NCBI GenBank assembly: GCA_964472525.1
Contig: CAYYLL010000014.1
Coordinates: 10,598-74,597, forward strand
Source of the DNA: SZUA-37 sp964472525
GTDB taxonomy: Bacteria > Pseudomonadota > Gammaproteobacteria > UBA6429 > Thiohalophilaceae
Length of the DNA stretch: 64,000 nt
Reading direction: 5' to 3'
Of the stretch, positions 36,319 to 44,779 are shown in pieces; within the stretch, counting starts at the first letter, position 1; each line of letters opens with the position of its first letter. Made by a program: the position numbers and the translations under genes. The notes under the pieces are model-generated. The model made no database searches. It worked only from the letters and a program-made list of their open reading frames with translations, and was not told the DNA's origin.

Positions 36319-37200
36319 ATGAGTTTGGTAGCCGGTCATAAACTGAATTGTTTTGGTCCCTTTCAACAACTTACCCCCCACTACGATGCGGATTTGCAGT
36401 GCCTATGGTATGAAATGCAAGCCTCCCCTCGACCTTGTTTTACCCCAACCCTGCTAGCTGAAATAGCTGACTTTCAGGAACAGGTTGAGCAAGTGGTTAG
36501 GCGTAAGGAACTAGCGGTTTCTTATCTGGTATTGTCTTCGGATGTGCCGGGGGTTTTTAATCTTGGCGGTGATCTTGATCTGTTCCGCCAACACATTGAA
36601 CAACGCGACCGTCAGGGGTTATTGGCGTATGCAAAAGCTTGTATTGATGTGCTATTTCTAAATGCAGCTCACCTGCATTTACCTTTAACCACTATTTCAC
36701 TGGTACAGGGCAGCGCCCTAGGCGGTGGTTTTGAAGCCGCTTTATCCAGTTCGGTGCTGATTGCTGAAAAGGGTACTGAACTGGGATTACCTGAAATTTT
36801 ATTTAACCTGTTTCCGGGTATGGGGGCTTATAGCTTATTGTCACGTAAGCTCGGTTTTCAAGGTGCGGAGGCACTTATTACGGCGGGTAGATTATTCAGT
36901 GCCGAAGAATTACACGAACTGGGTGTTGTTGATGAATTGGCCGAACCCGGTGAAGGGCGGCAGGCTGTACGTCAATATATTCGTCGTCACAGCCGAGCCA
37001 GTAATGGTTTGCAGGCGATCCGTCGGGTACGGGAATATCTTAATCCGCTAACCTATGACGAGCTGATGGATGTGGCGGTGATTTGGGTCGATGCGGCCTT
37101 GAATTTGACCGAGCGGGATCTGCGGATGATGAGCAAATTAGTTGGCGCTCAAAATCGGTTAAAACCAGCCAAAGATAGCCCAGCATTGGCTTTGGTTTAG
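36319..37200 (+). CDS. rpfF: DSF-family quorum-sensing signal synthase (RpfF, crotonase fold)
   Basis: Makes cis-2-unsaturated fatty acid signals from acyl-ACP by combined dehydratase and thioesterase activity. The 293 residues match Xanthomonas RpfF (289) closely: VFNLGGDLDLF, ALVQ-like ISLVQGSALGGGFEAALS, GLPEILFNLFPGMGAYS and IWVDAALNL. The catalytic glutamates correspond to Glu139 and Glu159. ATG 36319 is chosen because AAGGAG precedes it and the product aligns at the RpfF start; 36286 lacks such a site. No rpfC, rpfG or rpfR lies in the window, so the receptor must be elsewhere. Confidence 0.9.
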   Translation: MSLVAGHKLNCFGPFQQLTPHYDADLQCLWYEMQASPRPCFTPTLLAEIADFQEQVEQVVRRKELAVSYLVLSSDVPGVFNLGGDLDLFRQHIEQRDRQGLLAYAKACIDVLFLNAAHLHLPLTTISLVQGSALGGGFEAALSSSVLIAEKGTELGLPEILFNLFPGMGAYSLLSRKLGFQGAEALITAGRLFSAEELHELGVVDELAEPGEGRQAVRQYIRRHSRASNGLQAIRRVREYLNPLTYDELMDVAVIWVDAALNLTERDLRMMSKLVGAQNRLKPAKDSPALALV

Positions 37201-37264
37201 TCTTTATGCTTGGCTATTAATAGTATCGGCTTTTCGTTAGTCCTCGAACATACAATTCACTAGT

Positions 37265-37281
37265 CCCCTCATAAAGAGGGG
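37265..37281 (+). terminator. Hairpin after rpfF
   Basis: CCCCTC, five-base loop, GAGGGG, 65 bp after the rpfF stop. The stem is strong but no T tract follows, so intrinsic termination is uncertain. Confidence 0.4.
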
Positions 37282-37363
37282 TATAACCTTGATTCTAAAA
37301 GGGAAATAGGGCTGCTTACATGTAAAAAATGGGCTTGAATTTTAAATATATGGTATTATCTAT

Positions 37364-37421
37364 ACTATATATAGTCATTTGAACAAGGCCAATCTGGGTA
37401 TTAATGCTGAGTATCAATACC
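37364..37421. promoter_or_regulatory. Palindrome and inverted repeat before the A-type carrier gene
   Basis: ACTATATATAGT (37364-37375) is a perfect 12-bp palindrome. A second imperfect inverted repeat has arms GGTATT at 37397 and AATACC ending at 37421. Both lie between 32 and 90 bp before the ATG of the Fe-S carrier gene. They may be operators, for example for a cluster-sensing repressor; no match to a known consensus is claimed. Confidence 0.35.
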
Positions 37422-37453
37422 AAGTATAAATTAAAGAACACTGGAGAATAAAG

Positions 37454-37855
37454 ATGAATGCAGCCGTTGCCGAATTTAACACAAGTATTACTGCCGAAGA
37501 ATTTAAAGTATCTGGGACTGCAGGTGAGCAAATTGCTGGCCTAATGGCCGCTGCCGAGGATCCTGTTGAAGGTATTCGTGTTTTTGTATCCGGTGGTGGT
37601 TGTGGTGGCATGACTTACGGCATGACCTATGCCGATACTATTCACCCGCACGACAAAGTATTAGAAGGTGACGGTTATAAAGTAGTGGTTGATGCGGTGG
37701 CACTTGCGTATTTAAATGGTTCTGATATTGATTATACAAATGATGGCTTAAATGCTTCGTTTGTTTTCAATAATGTTTTTAAAGCTGTTGGTGGTTCAGG
37801 CGGTTGTGGTGGTTGTGGCGGCGCGAGTGGCGGTGGCGGTGGTGGCTGTGCATAA
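37454..37855 (+). CDS. A-type Fe-S carrier (IscA/ErpA-like) with Gly/Cys-rich tail
   Basis: The protein has 133 residues. The HesB/IscA fold is clear (ITAEEFKVSGTAGEQIAGLM, then IRVFVSGGGCGGMTYGM with Cys50). In place of the canonical C-terminal CGC motif there is a tail of Gly, Ser and Cys with Cys118, Cys121 and Cys132 in a CGGC spacing. GGAG seven bases before ATG supports the start. The stop is two bases before the TTG start of the ATP-grasp gene, so the three downstream genes form an operon. It probably carries or delivers an Fe-S cluster, perhaps to the radical SAM enzyme encoded next. Confidence 0.85.
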   Translation: MNAAVAEFNTSITAEEFKVSGTAGEQIAGLMAAAEDPVEGIRVFVSGGGCGGMTYGMTYADTIHPHDKVLEGDGYKVVVDAVALAYLNGSDIDYTNDGLNASFVFNNVFKAVGGSGGCGGCGGASGGGGGGCA

Positions 37856-37857
37856 GA

Positions 37858-39183
37858 TTGTCCGCTGTTATTCCTAAAAAACATCTCAGCCAAAGTATTT
37901 TATTGATTGCACCGCATGGTAGTTATCGAACCATGCGGTATCTTCAAGCCGCTTCCCGGCTCGCCTTAAACGTTGTTATTGTATCCGAAGGTGAGCATTC
38001 TATTGTGTCAGCATATGCACAAGGTTTGCACGTACAGTTCGACCATCAAAAAGAAGCATTACACACTATTTTAGCGGGTGTAGCCCACACACAAGTGCTT
38101 GCGGTTATTGGGACGGACGATTCAGTGATAGAGCTTGCCGCAATGGTGGCTCAGCACTTAGGTTTGGTACATAACAATGTGAACGCAGCGCGCTTTGCCC
38201 GACGTAAAGATTTTTCACGTGAGGTATTGGATAAAAATAATGTTCCAATCCCGCGTTATCAACGGCTTGCACTGCAAGCAATCATAGACCAACTCGATAC
38301 TAATACTAATATTGATTTTCCTGCTGTAATCAAACCCTTGGCTTTATCGGCGAGTCGGGGAGTTATTCGCGTGAATAACAACGACGAACTCACTAGTGCA
38401 GCAAAAAGAATTAAAGCCTTATTGGCGCAACAGACTGATTTAGAAACGGTAGAAAAAGAACAGGTTCTATTAGAAGAATATATTCACGGTGATGAAATTG
38501 CAGTTGAGGGCATTGTTGATAATGGAACGTTTAAACTACTTACTATTTTTGATAAGCCGGATGCATTGTATGGCCCCTTTTTTGAAGAAACCTATTACAT
38601 TACCCCCACAAGATTAACCACAATACAGATTAAACGTGTAACGGATATTGTGCAGTTAGCTTGTGAAGCTTATGGAATTAAAACGGGGCCCGTACATGCC
38701 GAATGTCGTTTGCGCGGAGCCGATGTTTTTTTAATTGAAATGGCCGCGCGTACCATTGGTGGTTTATGCAGTGATATTTTAGAGTATGGGCTGGGTTGCT
38801 CTTTAGAGGATATCGTTTTAAGTCAGGCGACCGGCCAATTTAAAGATTTGCCCGGTAGTAAAATATTTTCCGAGACAGCAGCGGGTGTGATGATGATACC
38901 CGTTCCAAAACAAGGCATCCTTAAACGTATTGAAGGTTTGCTTGAGGCTGGAAAAATTGAATTTATTGAAGATATCAATATTCAATTGCGTGACGGTTAC
39001 GAACTTATACCCTTACCCGAAGGCAATAGTTACTTAGGGTTTATTTTTGCTCGAGCGCCACAGTTTGAGCAAGTGGAACAGGCCTTGCGGGCAGCGTATG
39101 CTTGTTTAAATATTGTGGTTGCACCATTGTGGAAGATAGACAACATTGATAACCAGAAATTAATAACGGGAACAGATAAATGA
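37858..39183 (+). CDS. ATP-grasp domain ligase
   Basis: The protein has 441 residues from TTG 37858, which lies two bases after the carrier stop and leaves a natural N-terminus (LSAVIPKKHLSQSILLIAPH). A pre-ATP-grasp domain (about 15-110) precedes the ATP-grasp domain: FPAVIKPLALSASRGVIRV, LLEEYIHGDEIAVEG and the metal-binding FLIEMAARTIGG. These enzymes join a carboxylate to an amine or thiol through an acyl phosphate. It resembles amino-acid or peptide ligases; the substrate is unknown. The stop overlaps the radical SAM start (ATGA). A frame-only ATG at 37804 lies inside the carrier gene and is rejected. Confidence 0.85.
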   Translation: MSAVIPKKHLSQSILLIAPHGSYRTMRYLQAASRLALNVVIVSEGEHSIVSAYAQGLHVQFDHQKEALHTILAGVAHTQVLAVIGTDDSVIELAAMVAQHLGLVHNNVNAARFARRKDFSREVLDKNNVPIPRYQRLALQAIIDQLDTNTNIDFPAVIKPLALSASRGVIRVNNNDELTSAAKRIKALLAQQTDLETVEKEQVLLEEYIHGDEIAVEGIVDNGTFKLLTIFDKPDALYGPFFEETYYITPTRLTTIQIKRVTDIVQLACEAYGIKTGPVHAECRLRGADVFLIEMAARTIGGLCSDILEYGLGCSLEDIVLSQATGQFKDLPGSKIFSETAAGVMMIPVPKQGILKRIEGLLEAGKIEFIEDINIQLRDGYELIPLPEGNSYLGFIFARAPQFEQVEQALRAAYACLNIVVAPLWKIDNIDNQKLITGTDK

Positions 39184-40244
39184 GTAGTTTAGAAGCAAGA
39201 CCAGAACATTATCAACTCGTTGAAACTATGTTGCAGGATAAGCAAGACGATGGCACGACACGTTGTAACCTGTGCCTATGGCGTTGCCGCTTACGCCATG
39301 GTCAGCGTGGTTTTTGTCAGGCACACGTTAATCGTAATGGGACTTTGTATAATCTTTCATATGGCATTATTTCTGCTCTGGATATTGATAATATTGAAGA
39401 TAAGCCGGTAAAACATTTTAGACCGGGTACTCAAGTATTATCCGTTGGAAGTTATGGTTGTAGTTTTCGTTGCGATGGTTGTCATAATCTCGATATATCA
39501 TGGGGGGTTACCGCACTCGATGAGCTCGCACGGGGTGAGTCAACGGCCGCTTATGTGACAGCCGAACAACTGGTTGAAACGGCGTTACGTTTTAATGTAC
39601 AAGGGATTGCATTCACCTATTCTGAACCGGCCGTCTGGCTAGAATATATTGTTGATGTTGCCAAAGTAGCAAAAGAAAAGGGTTTGTATATTCTTTATGT
39701 CTCTAATAGCTATGTAACGGACGAAGCACTGGAAGTGGTTGCTCCGTATATTGATGTACTCTGTTCCGACATTAAAAGTCTAGAGGATGATTTTTATAAA
39801 GATATTTGTCGCAAATCATCAGTGGACGAAGTATTGCACTCAATTAAGAAAGCACATGAGCTTGGCATTCATGTGGAAACGCGGACTAATATTATTCCAA
39901 CTAAAAATGATAATCTTGAAATGTTAACGAATATCGCCAAATGGATTAAAGATAATCTGGGTGAAAATAGCCCTTGGCATATTACTAAATTTTTCCCCGC
40001 TTATAAATTAAGCCATATTGAACCAACACCCTCACTGATTATGCAGCAAACTCTGGATGCGGCTAAAGCGATTGGTTTAAAACATGTTTATAAATATGAT
40101 GACAAGGGCTGTGACTGTGCCACTGACAATTTACCCATTAGCTCATTTTTACAGGGTAATGCAGAGTCGATTCATGCCGTTAAAAAATGTGCAGCCGCGT
40201 GTTGTGGCGATGAAGGGGTGTTGCTCAAGAAATATGAAGAATAA
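39180..40244 (+). CDS. Radical SAM enzyme, AmmeMemoRadiSam (AmrS) type
   Basis: The protein has 354 residues. The radical SAM motif CX3CX2C is Cys94, Cys98, Cys101 (GCSFRCDGCHN). An N-terminal Cys set (29, 32, 36, 46) and YGIISALDIDNIEDKPVKHF are typical of the AmrS/PflA-like family. The C-terminus has further cysteines (GCDCATDN and KKCAAACCGD), suggesting an auxiliary cluster. The usual AMMECR1 and MEMO partners are not adjacent; instead it follows an A-type carrier and an ATP-grasp ligase. The reaction is unknown. It ends eight bases from the convergent cytochrome gene. Confidence 0.87.
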   Translation: MSSLEARPEHYQLVETMLQDKQDDGTTRCNLCLWRCRLRHGQRGFCQAHVNRNGTLYNLSYGIISALDIDNIEDKPVKHFRPGTQVLSVGSYGCSFRCDGCHNLDISWGVTALDELARGESTAAYVTAEQLVETALRFNVQGIAFTYSEPAVWLEYIVDVAKVAKEKGLYILYVSNSYVTDEALEVVAPYIDVLCSDIKSLEDDFYKDICRKSSVDEVLHSIKKAHELGIHVETRTNIIPTKNDNLEMLTNIAKWIKDNLGENSPWHITKFFPAYKLSHIEPTPSLIMQQTLDAAKAIGLKHVYKYDDKGCDCATDNLPISSFLQGNAESIHAVKKCAAACCGDEGVLLKKYEE

Positions 40245-40252
40245 AGAATATT

Positions 40253-40720
40253 TTATTTGCGGAGTTGTTGTATTTGGCTCTCCTTAATAATTTGATAGCT
40301 GTTGTTACCCCAAGCATTGCGTTCATAACTTATAATAGCAGCAAGGTTTTTGTTATTTAGAATATTTTTATAAGCAGGCATTGAACGTTTTGGTTTGCCT
40401 TGTAAAACAATTTTAATGTGTTGCTGTGGGTCACCTTTCATCAGGCTGTTATTTTTAAGTGCAGGCGCCCCTATCAAATGTTGGCCTTGTCCTTTGGCTC
40501 CATGACAACCGCCGCAATTTAATTGATATAAGTGGTGGCCATATTCTAAAGTTTTTAACTGGGATTCTTTCCATGTGTGATTGTTTGTATTCCAGTTATC
40601 TTTTGCCTTATCCATGCTAAAGGCGTGTGATGAGTTATCTCTTTGGCAGCTTGTTATTAATAAACTGCTAAAAATAAATACAAATATAATTACCGGTTTC
40701 TGTACATGGAAATAAGGCAT
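40253..40720 (-). CDS. Class I c-type cytochrome lipoprotein
   Basis: The protein has 155 residues with a lipoprotein signal ending in LLITSC (Cys25) and one cytochrome c domain (about 58-125): LYQLNCGGCHGAKGQGQHLI gives the heme site CGGCH, and the distal Met lies in RSMPAYKN. It probably transfers electrons at a membrane surface. It is convergent with the radical SAM gene and divergent from the glycosylase gene, so it is a single-gene unit. Confidence 0.9.
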   Translation of the reverse strand: MPYFHVQKPVIIFVFIFSSLLITSCQRDNSSHAFSMDKAKDNWNTNNHTWKESQLKTLEYGHHLYQLNCGGCHGAKGQGQHLIGAPALKNNSLMKGDPQQHIKIVLQGKPKRSMPAYKNILNNKNLAAIISYERNAWGNNSYQIIKESQIQQLRK

Positions 40721-40769
40721 AACTCAAAGTATACTCTATGCTAATTATTTATTTTAGTCTGAATAGAAT

Positions 40770-41390
40770 ATGACACAGCTTTCCTTAAAACGTTTACAGA
40801 CTAATATTAAAAAATGTCACCTTTGTAAAAATATGCAAAGTCAACCGGTATTGGGGAATCCGGTAATGTCAAAAATATTATTGGTTGGTCAGGCACCGGG
40901 AATTAAAGAAAAAGATATTCATAAACCTTTTGCATGGACAGCTGGTAAAACATTGTTTAAATGGTTTGGTTCGCTAGGCGTTGACGAAGATATGTTTCGT
41001 AATGCAGTGTATATGACTGCAGTATGTCGATGCTTCCCGGGTAAAAAACTAGTGAATAATATACCTAAAGGAGGCGATCGTGTTCCGGATAAAATCGAAA
41101 TTAATAATTGCGCAAACTGGTTACAAAAAGAAGTGGCAACTTTAAAGCCAGAGGTTATTATTCCCGTGGGAAAGTTGGCGATTAGCCAGATTATGTCGGT
41201 GAATAAGCTGGATCAAATTATCGGGAAAAAGTTTAGGCTTGAATTTTATAAACATAGTGCGGATATTATACCGTTACCCCATCCATCGGGTGCATCAACA
41301 TGGCATCAGCGTGATCCGGGTAAAGCATTATTAATGCAAGCGTTAAAAAAAATACAACAACATAGCGCTTGGCGTGATACGTTTAAATGA
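40770..41390 (+). CDS. Uracil-DNA glycosylase family protein (Fe-S type)
   Basis: The protein has 206 residues of the family 4/5 uracil-DNA glycosylase superfamily. The N-terminal CHLCKN pair (Cys16, Cys19) and AVCRCFP are likely cluster ligands. The active-site strand ILLVGQAPGIKE and the C-terminal HPSGAS motif are present. It removes uracil or a related base from DNA. The stop overlaps the HDOD start by four bases (ATGA), so the two genes are translationally coupled. Confidence 0.85.
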   Translation: MTQLSLKRLQTNIKKCHLCKNMQSQPVLGNPVMSKILLVGQAPGIKEKDIHKPFAWTAGKTLFKWFGSLGVDEDMFRNAVYMTAVCRCFPGKKLVNNIPKGGDRVPDKIEINNCANWLQKEVATLKPEVIIPVGKLAISQIMSVNKLDQIIGKKFRLEFYKHSADIIPLPHPSGASTWHQRDPGKALLMQALKKIQQHSAWRDTFK

Positions 41391-42244
41391 GTGCCGAATT
41401 ACAATTAACACTTGAGCAACGTATTTTGACGGACTGTGCTAAAGGTAATCTTGAACTACCAAGTTTGCCTGACATTGCTTTAAAAGTAAAAACAGCGGTG
41501 AATGATCCGTCTAAAGGTTTCAATCAGATAGCAAAGCTGATTGAAATGGATCCTAATATTGCTGCCCGAGTGATTAAAATTGCAAATTCATCTATATTTT
41601 CAGGTTATCGTTTAACCTCCAGTTGTATGGAGGCAGTGGCAAGATTAGGTTTACATGTGGTACAAAATATTGTGATATGTGTAGCAGTCAATAATTTATT
41701 CGCTGCCCCTAATGCTCAATTACAGTATCAGTTAAAGAAAATACTGGAACATAGCAGACGCATGGGGGCGATAAGTTATGTGTTGGGATCCTTTATAAAA
41801 GGCAAGCAAGCAGAAAAAGCCATGTTGGCCGGGCTTATTTCTCAAATTGGTGCTTTGCCTATTATCAGTTATTTAAGCCGTCTTCCTGAATTAAAAGAAA
41901 ATCCAAAATTTGCCGATCGCATTGTAAAAAAACTGTCGGGGCAAGTAGGTAAAATGATTCTAGAACAATGGAATTTCGACGAAGAATTGATTTGCGTTCC
42001 TGAAAATATAGACAACTGGTTCAGAGATGAAAAGCCGGAGGCGGATTATGCCGATATCATTATTGTTGCCAATGTGCATAGTATGTATGGGGTGGGTAGT
42101 CGGGGAGTAAATATTCCACCGTTAGTTGAAATCCCCGCCTTTCAAAAATTAGGTCTTAGTCAACTAGGACCACAAGCCAGTTTAGAAATATTACATGAAG
42201 CACAGGAAGATATTCGACAGGCTGCAAAAATGCTAGTTTTATAA
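41387..42244 (+). CDS. HDOD domain protein
   Basis: The protein has 285 residues and consists of one HDOD domain (about 20-210), recognised from LPSLPDIALKVKTAVND, the FNQIAKLIEMDPNIAARVIK segment and AVARLGLHVVQNIV. HDOD is a non-catalytic relative of HD hydrolases used in signalling, often with cyclic di-GMP or chemotaxis networks. No attached output domain is present. It is coupled to the preceding glycosylase gene. Confidence 0.88.
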   Translation: MSAELQLTLEQRILTDCAKGNLELPSLPDIALKVKTAVNDPSKGFNQIAKLIEMDPNIAARVIKIANSSIFSGYRLTSSCMEAVARLGLHVVQNIVICVAVNNLFAAPNAQLQYQLKKILEHSRRMGAISYVLGSFIKGKQAEKAMLAGLISQIGALPIISYLSRLPELKENPKFADRIVKKLSGQVGKMILEQWNFDEELICVPENIDNWFRDEKPEADYADIIIVANVHSMYGVGSRGVNIPPLVEIPAFQKLGLSQLGPQASLEILHEAQEDIRQAAKMLVL

Positions 42245-42257
42245 ATTAAAGTGTATT

Positions 42258-42506
42258 TTATTCAAGCCATTCTATTACATAATAAATATACTGGCCTTCT
42301 GATGATTTAGAGGGGCCTAACACCTGAGCCGCGTAGCGTTTGGTTTCCGGGTTAGACTGTTTCAGAGCCTCTTCTTTGTCCTGCTTTATCTCGACACAAC
42401 TTTGCGGGATGCGGTGTCGGTTTGCTTTACGCCGTGGTGCATAAACGATGGCATATTGAATAGTGGATACATCTGTTTGTGGATCGGGTGGAACAAAGCC
42501 GCGCAT
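42258..42506 (-). CDS. Small hypothetical protein, 82 residues
   Basis: The protein is soluble and basic, beginning MRGFVPPDPQTDVSTIQYAI. It has no signal peptide and I do not recognise a family. It lies nine bases downstream of the methyltransferase gene on the same strand and 13 bp from the convergent HDOD gene, so it is probably an operon partner of the methyltransferase. Confidence 0.6.
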   Translation of the reverse strand: MRGFVPPDPQTDVSTIQYAIVYAPRRKANRHRIPQSCVEIKQDKEEALKQSNPETKRYAAQVLGPSKSSEGQYIYYVIEWLE

Positions 42507-42515
42507 AGGGTTCTC

Positions 42516-43160
42516 TTATTGTTTTGCGTACACTTGGGTAAGCCAGACAGTCGTTTGATTTTGGAATATTTTTTGATAACCTTGTTGCATCACCCAGTTT
42601 TCAATTTGTTCCGGATCATGCACGTAGGGTCGGAAATCAGAACCGCTTAGTTTCATTATCAGTGCCAGTATTTGTGTCCCCAAACGGGTGTACCATGTTT
42701 TGCGCGGGTAGGTGAGTGCATAAGCTGACAGACACTTGTCTAATGAGCGGTGTATGAGTGAATTGGCATCCGGGTAGCAGCAGACCACTTTGTCCATAAT
42801 AACAATATCAGCAGGTTCAACCGTATCGGCAATGGAGATAAAGTCACCCTCAAGATACGTTGTTTTTTCGGTTAGGTCTCGTTGTTTTGCCCAGTCTTTT
42901 GCTTCATCCAGCATTTTATTGGCAAGTTCTATTCCAGTGGCAGATTTAGCACCCTCCTCAATAAGGGTTTGATGCAAATGCCCAACACCACAGCCAATTT
43001 CAAGCAAGGTTTTATCTTTATACTTTGCCTGAGTTATTCCATCTATTAATTGTTGTTGAGAGGTTTCAAAGCCTTTTTTTGCAAAACGTCGTCGATAAGA
43101 TTTTGCAAAAAATGAAAAGAATTTACCGGCAGACTGACTATGGGGGCAACAGCAGGGCAT
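42516..43160 (-). CDS. SAM-dependent methyltransferase
   Basis: The protein has 214 residues with a class I methyltransferase core: LLEIGCGVGHLHQTLIEEGA is motif I, followed by GIELANKMLDEA and GDFISIADTVEPADIVIMDK. The N-terminal segment (FFAKSYRRRFAKKGFETSQQ) and the end of the protein resemble magnesium-protoporphyrin-type methyltransferases, but no tetrapyrrole genes are nearby. An N-terminal MPCCCPHS cluster of cysteines is notable. The substrate is unknown. Confidence 0.82.
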   Translation of the reverse strand: MPCCCPHSQSAGKFFSFFAKSYRRRFAKKGFETSQQQLIDGITQAKYKDKTLLEIGCGVGHLHQTLIEEGAKSATGIELANKMLDEAKDWAKQRDLTEKTTYLEGDFISIADTVEPADIVIMDKVVCCYPDANSLIHRSLDKCLSAYALTYPRKTWYTRLGTQILALIMKLSGSDFRPYVHDPEQIENWVMQQGYQKIFQNQTTVWLTQVYAKQ

Positions 43161-43209
43161 CGTAATTATTACCTAAATTAAGAAAAACAGTCTAAAGTTT
43201 AGATGATTA

Positions 43210-44337
43210 TCATGAAGATTTAAACAATAAACGTTTTATTCTTGATAACTGGAAGGTCAGATTAAATTTTTTGTTTGATTGGGGAGGGAAAGCAATATAA
43301 ACAGGTATCAGGATTAGTTTTTTGTATGAGCGTATTGGACTCAATAAAAGCGCCCAGAGTATCGATACATTGTTAGTGGTGAGTAAGCGGCTAAACGGTT
43401 TGCCAATGACTAGATAATTATCAATTAATAGATTAAGCAACAATTTATCAATAAAACTCAGTGTATGATGAATTTTTTTTAGTTGTTGTTGAATGGATAA
43501 ATCTTTGAGTAAGTTATTTTTTAGCAAATAAGACAAGCTGATATAGACATAATTGGCGATATACGGTTCATTGGCCCAGTGAATTAATTTTTCCCAGTTA
43601 AGTTGTTTTTTGTTCAAAATAAGAGCGATATCAATAAAAGCAAATAACCCACCTATCTGTTTAAAGGCTTCACCCCAGTGAGTGGCAATATAAACAACTT
43701 GTAGTTCATGGCTGAGTCGGTATATCGATTTTCCTTCCAGTAAATTCTGATTTTTTTCATTGTTGATTGTTGCTAACGAGAAAACATGAGCAGAATAGTA
43801 AGGGGAGGATATGGGTATCAAACCGGTGTGTATTTCAAACCATATACCGTTTGTTTTATGTTGCCAAGGTTTTGTGTGGTGATGAGTTTTATAGAATGTA
43901 TTGGATAATTGTGATTTTTGTTCATAACCTAATGTTAGCATAAGCTGTTCAACCTGATTAAGCTCATGTTCTTCAACTAGAATGTCAATGTCGCGCATAT
44001 TGCGGTAGTACGGTTTTGGATACAGCTCGCTACTGATAGAGAGCCCTTTTAAAAGTGTGGGGGTGATCTTGAGTTTGTTTAATTCTGTTACCAATTCTAG
44101 GGTAGCCTGATACTGAGTCTGAAACCAGAATTTTGTGGTGAGCTTTTCGGCGTTTAATTGATTAACCCAATCAGGGCTCAGACTATTGGTTGGATAAAGG
44201 TCAATAAGTGCCGCTGCTAACCCCGTTTGTTTTGCCCAATGAATGGTTTCTAATGAAGGAGGTCTTTTACTTTGTATTCCATCTTGCAGGCTGATTTTTT
44301 GCAAAAGTGCGAGGATTTCATATTTTTGAGCATTCAT
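43210..44337 (-). CDS. Nucleotidyltransferase family protein of an HPr-rel-A cassette
   Basis: The protein has 375 residues of the NTP_transf_5-type family: LLKGLSISSELYPKPYYRNM is followed by the catalytic-type motif RDIDILV (Asp116, Asp118). A helical C-terminus follows. It is divergent from the PqqD-like gene, separated by 163 bp. Members of this family recur beside HprK-related kinase A and PqqD-like genes, which supports a shared pathway. The transferred group and target are unknown. Confidence 0.82.
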   Translation of the reverse strand: MNAQKYEILALLQKISLQDGIQSKRPPSLETIHWAKQTGLAAALIDLYPTNSLSPDWVNQLNAEKLTTKFWFQTQYQATLELVTELNKLKITPTLLKGLSISSELYPKPYYRNMRDIDILVEEHELNQVEQLMLTLGYEQKSQLSNTFYKTHHHTKPWQHKTNGIWFEIHTGLIPISSPYYSAHVFSLATINNEKNQNLLEGKSIYRLSHELQVVYIATHWGEAFKQIGGLFAFIDIALILNKKQLNWEKLIHWANEPYIANYVYISLSYLLKNNLLKDLSIQQQLKKIHHTLSFIDKLLLNLLIDNYLVIGKPFSRLLTTNNVSILWALLLSPIRSYKKLILIPVYIAFPPQSNKKFNLTFQLSRIKRLLFKSS

Positions 44338-44446
44338 CGTTATGGGTTAACCCGTTTGGGTTAAAATGGATTTAGCACGAATTTTGTAAGATACTGTTTT
44401 CATTGGCGAAATATATTTTGCAGATATTGGCTTTTTTACTGTTTTA

Positions 44447-44475
44447 TTGACGAATATTACGAACTTTGTTGTAAT
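44447..44475 (+). promoter_or_regulatory. Sigma-70-like promoter of the PqqD-peptide unit
   Basis: TTGACG (44447-44452), a 17-bp spacer and TGTAAT (44470-44475), 25 bp before the PqqD-like start. Both boxes are close to consensus with ideal spacing. Confidence 0.55.
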
Positions 44476-44500
44476 ATACCATTACTAAAAAGAGTTATAG

Positions 44501-44779
44501 ATGAATTTAGCAGTACGGGCAAATTTAAATACACAGCAAATAGACGGTGAGCTGGTTATTTTAGATAAAGAAAACGGCCAAATACATCAGTTAAATTCTG
44601 TTGCAAGTTTTATCTGGCAGCAAATGGAAGTGAGTTCAGGTTTTGAGGCTATTGTCAAAAAACTAATACAGTTTTATGATATTGATATGGTAACCGCAAA
44701 AGCGGATTTAGATAAAGTTGTACAACAATTTAAAGATTTAAAATTATTGATTAATACACACAAGGGAGATTTACGATGA
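44501..44779 (+). CDS. PqqD-like peptide chaperone of the HPr-rel-A system
   Basis: The protein has 92 residues with a PqqD fold: GELVILDKENGQIHQLNSVA, SFIWQQMEVSSGFEAIVKKL and a helical end. PqqD-like domains bind the leader of a ribosomally made peptide and present it to a modifying enzyme. The stop overlaps the start of the 56-residue peptide gene (ATGA), so the two are translationally coupled, as expected for a chaperone and its client. Confidence 0.87.
   Translation: MNLAVRANLNTQQIDGELVILDKENGQIHQLNSVASFIWQQMEVSSGFEAIVKKLIQFYDIDMVTAKADLDKVVQQFKDLKLLINTHKGDLR

Noticed and set aside
36215..36322. A 35-residue reading frame ending in an ATGA overlap with rpfF
   Set aside because: The overlap is suggestive, but there is no ribosome binding site before its ATG and an in-frame stop lies two codons upstream; probably chance.
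37454..37855. Selenoprotein-like GGC repeats in the carrier tail
   Set aside because: All codons are Cys (TGT) and Gly; there is no in-frame TGA and no sign of a selenocysteine element.
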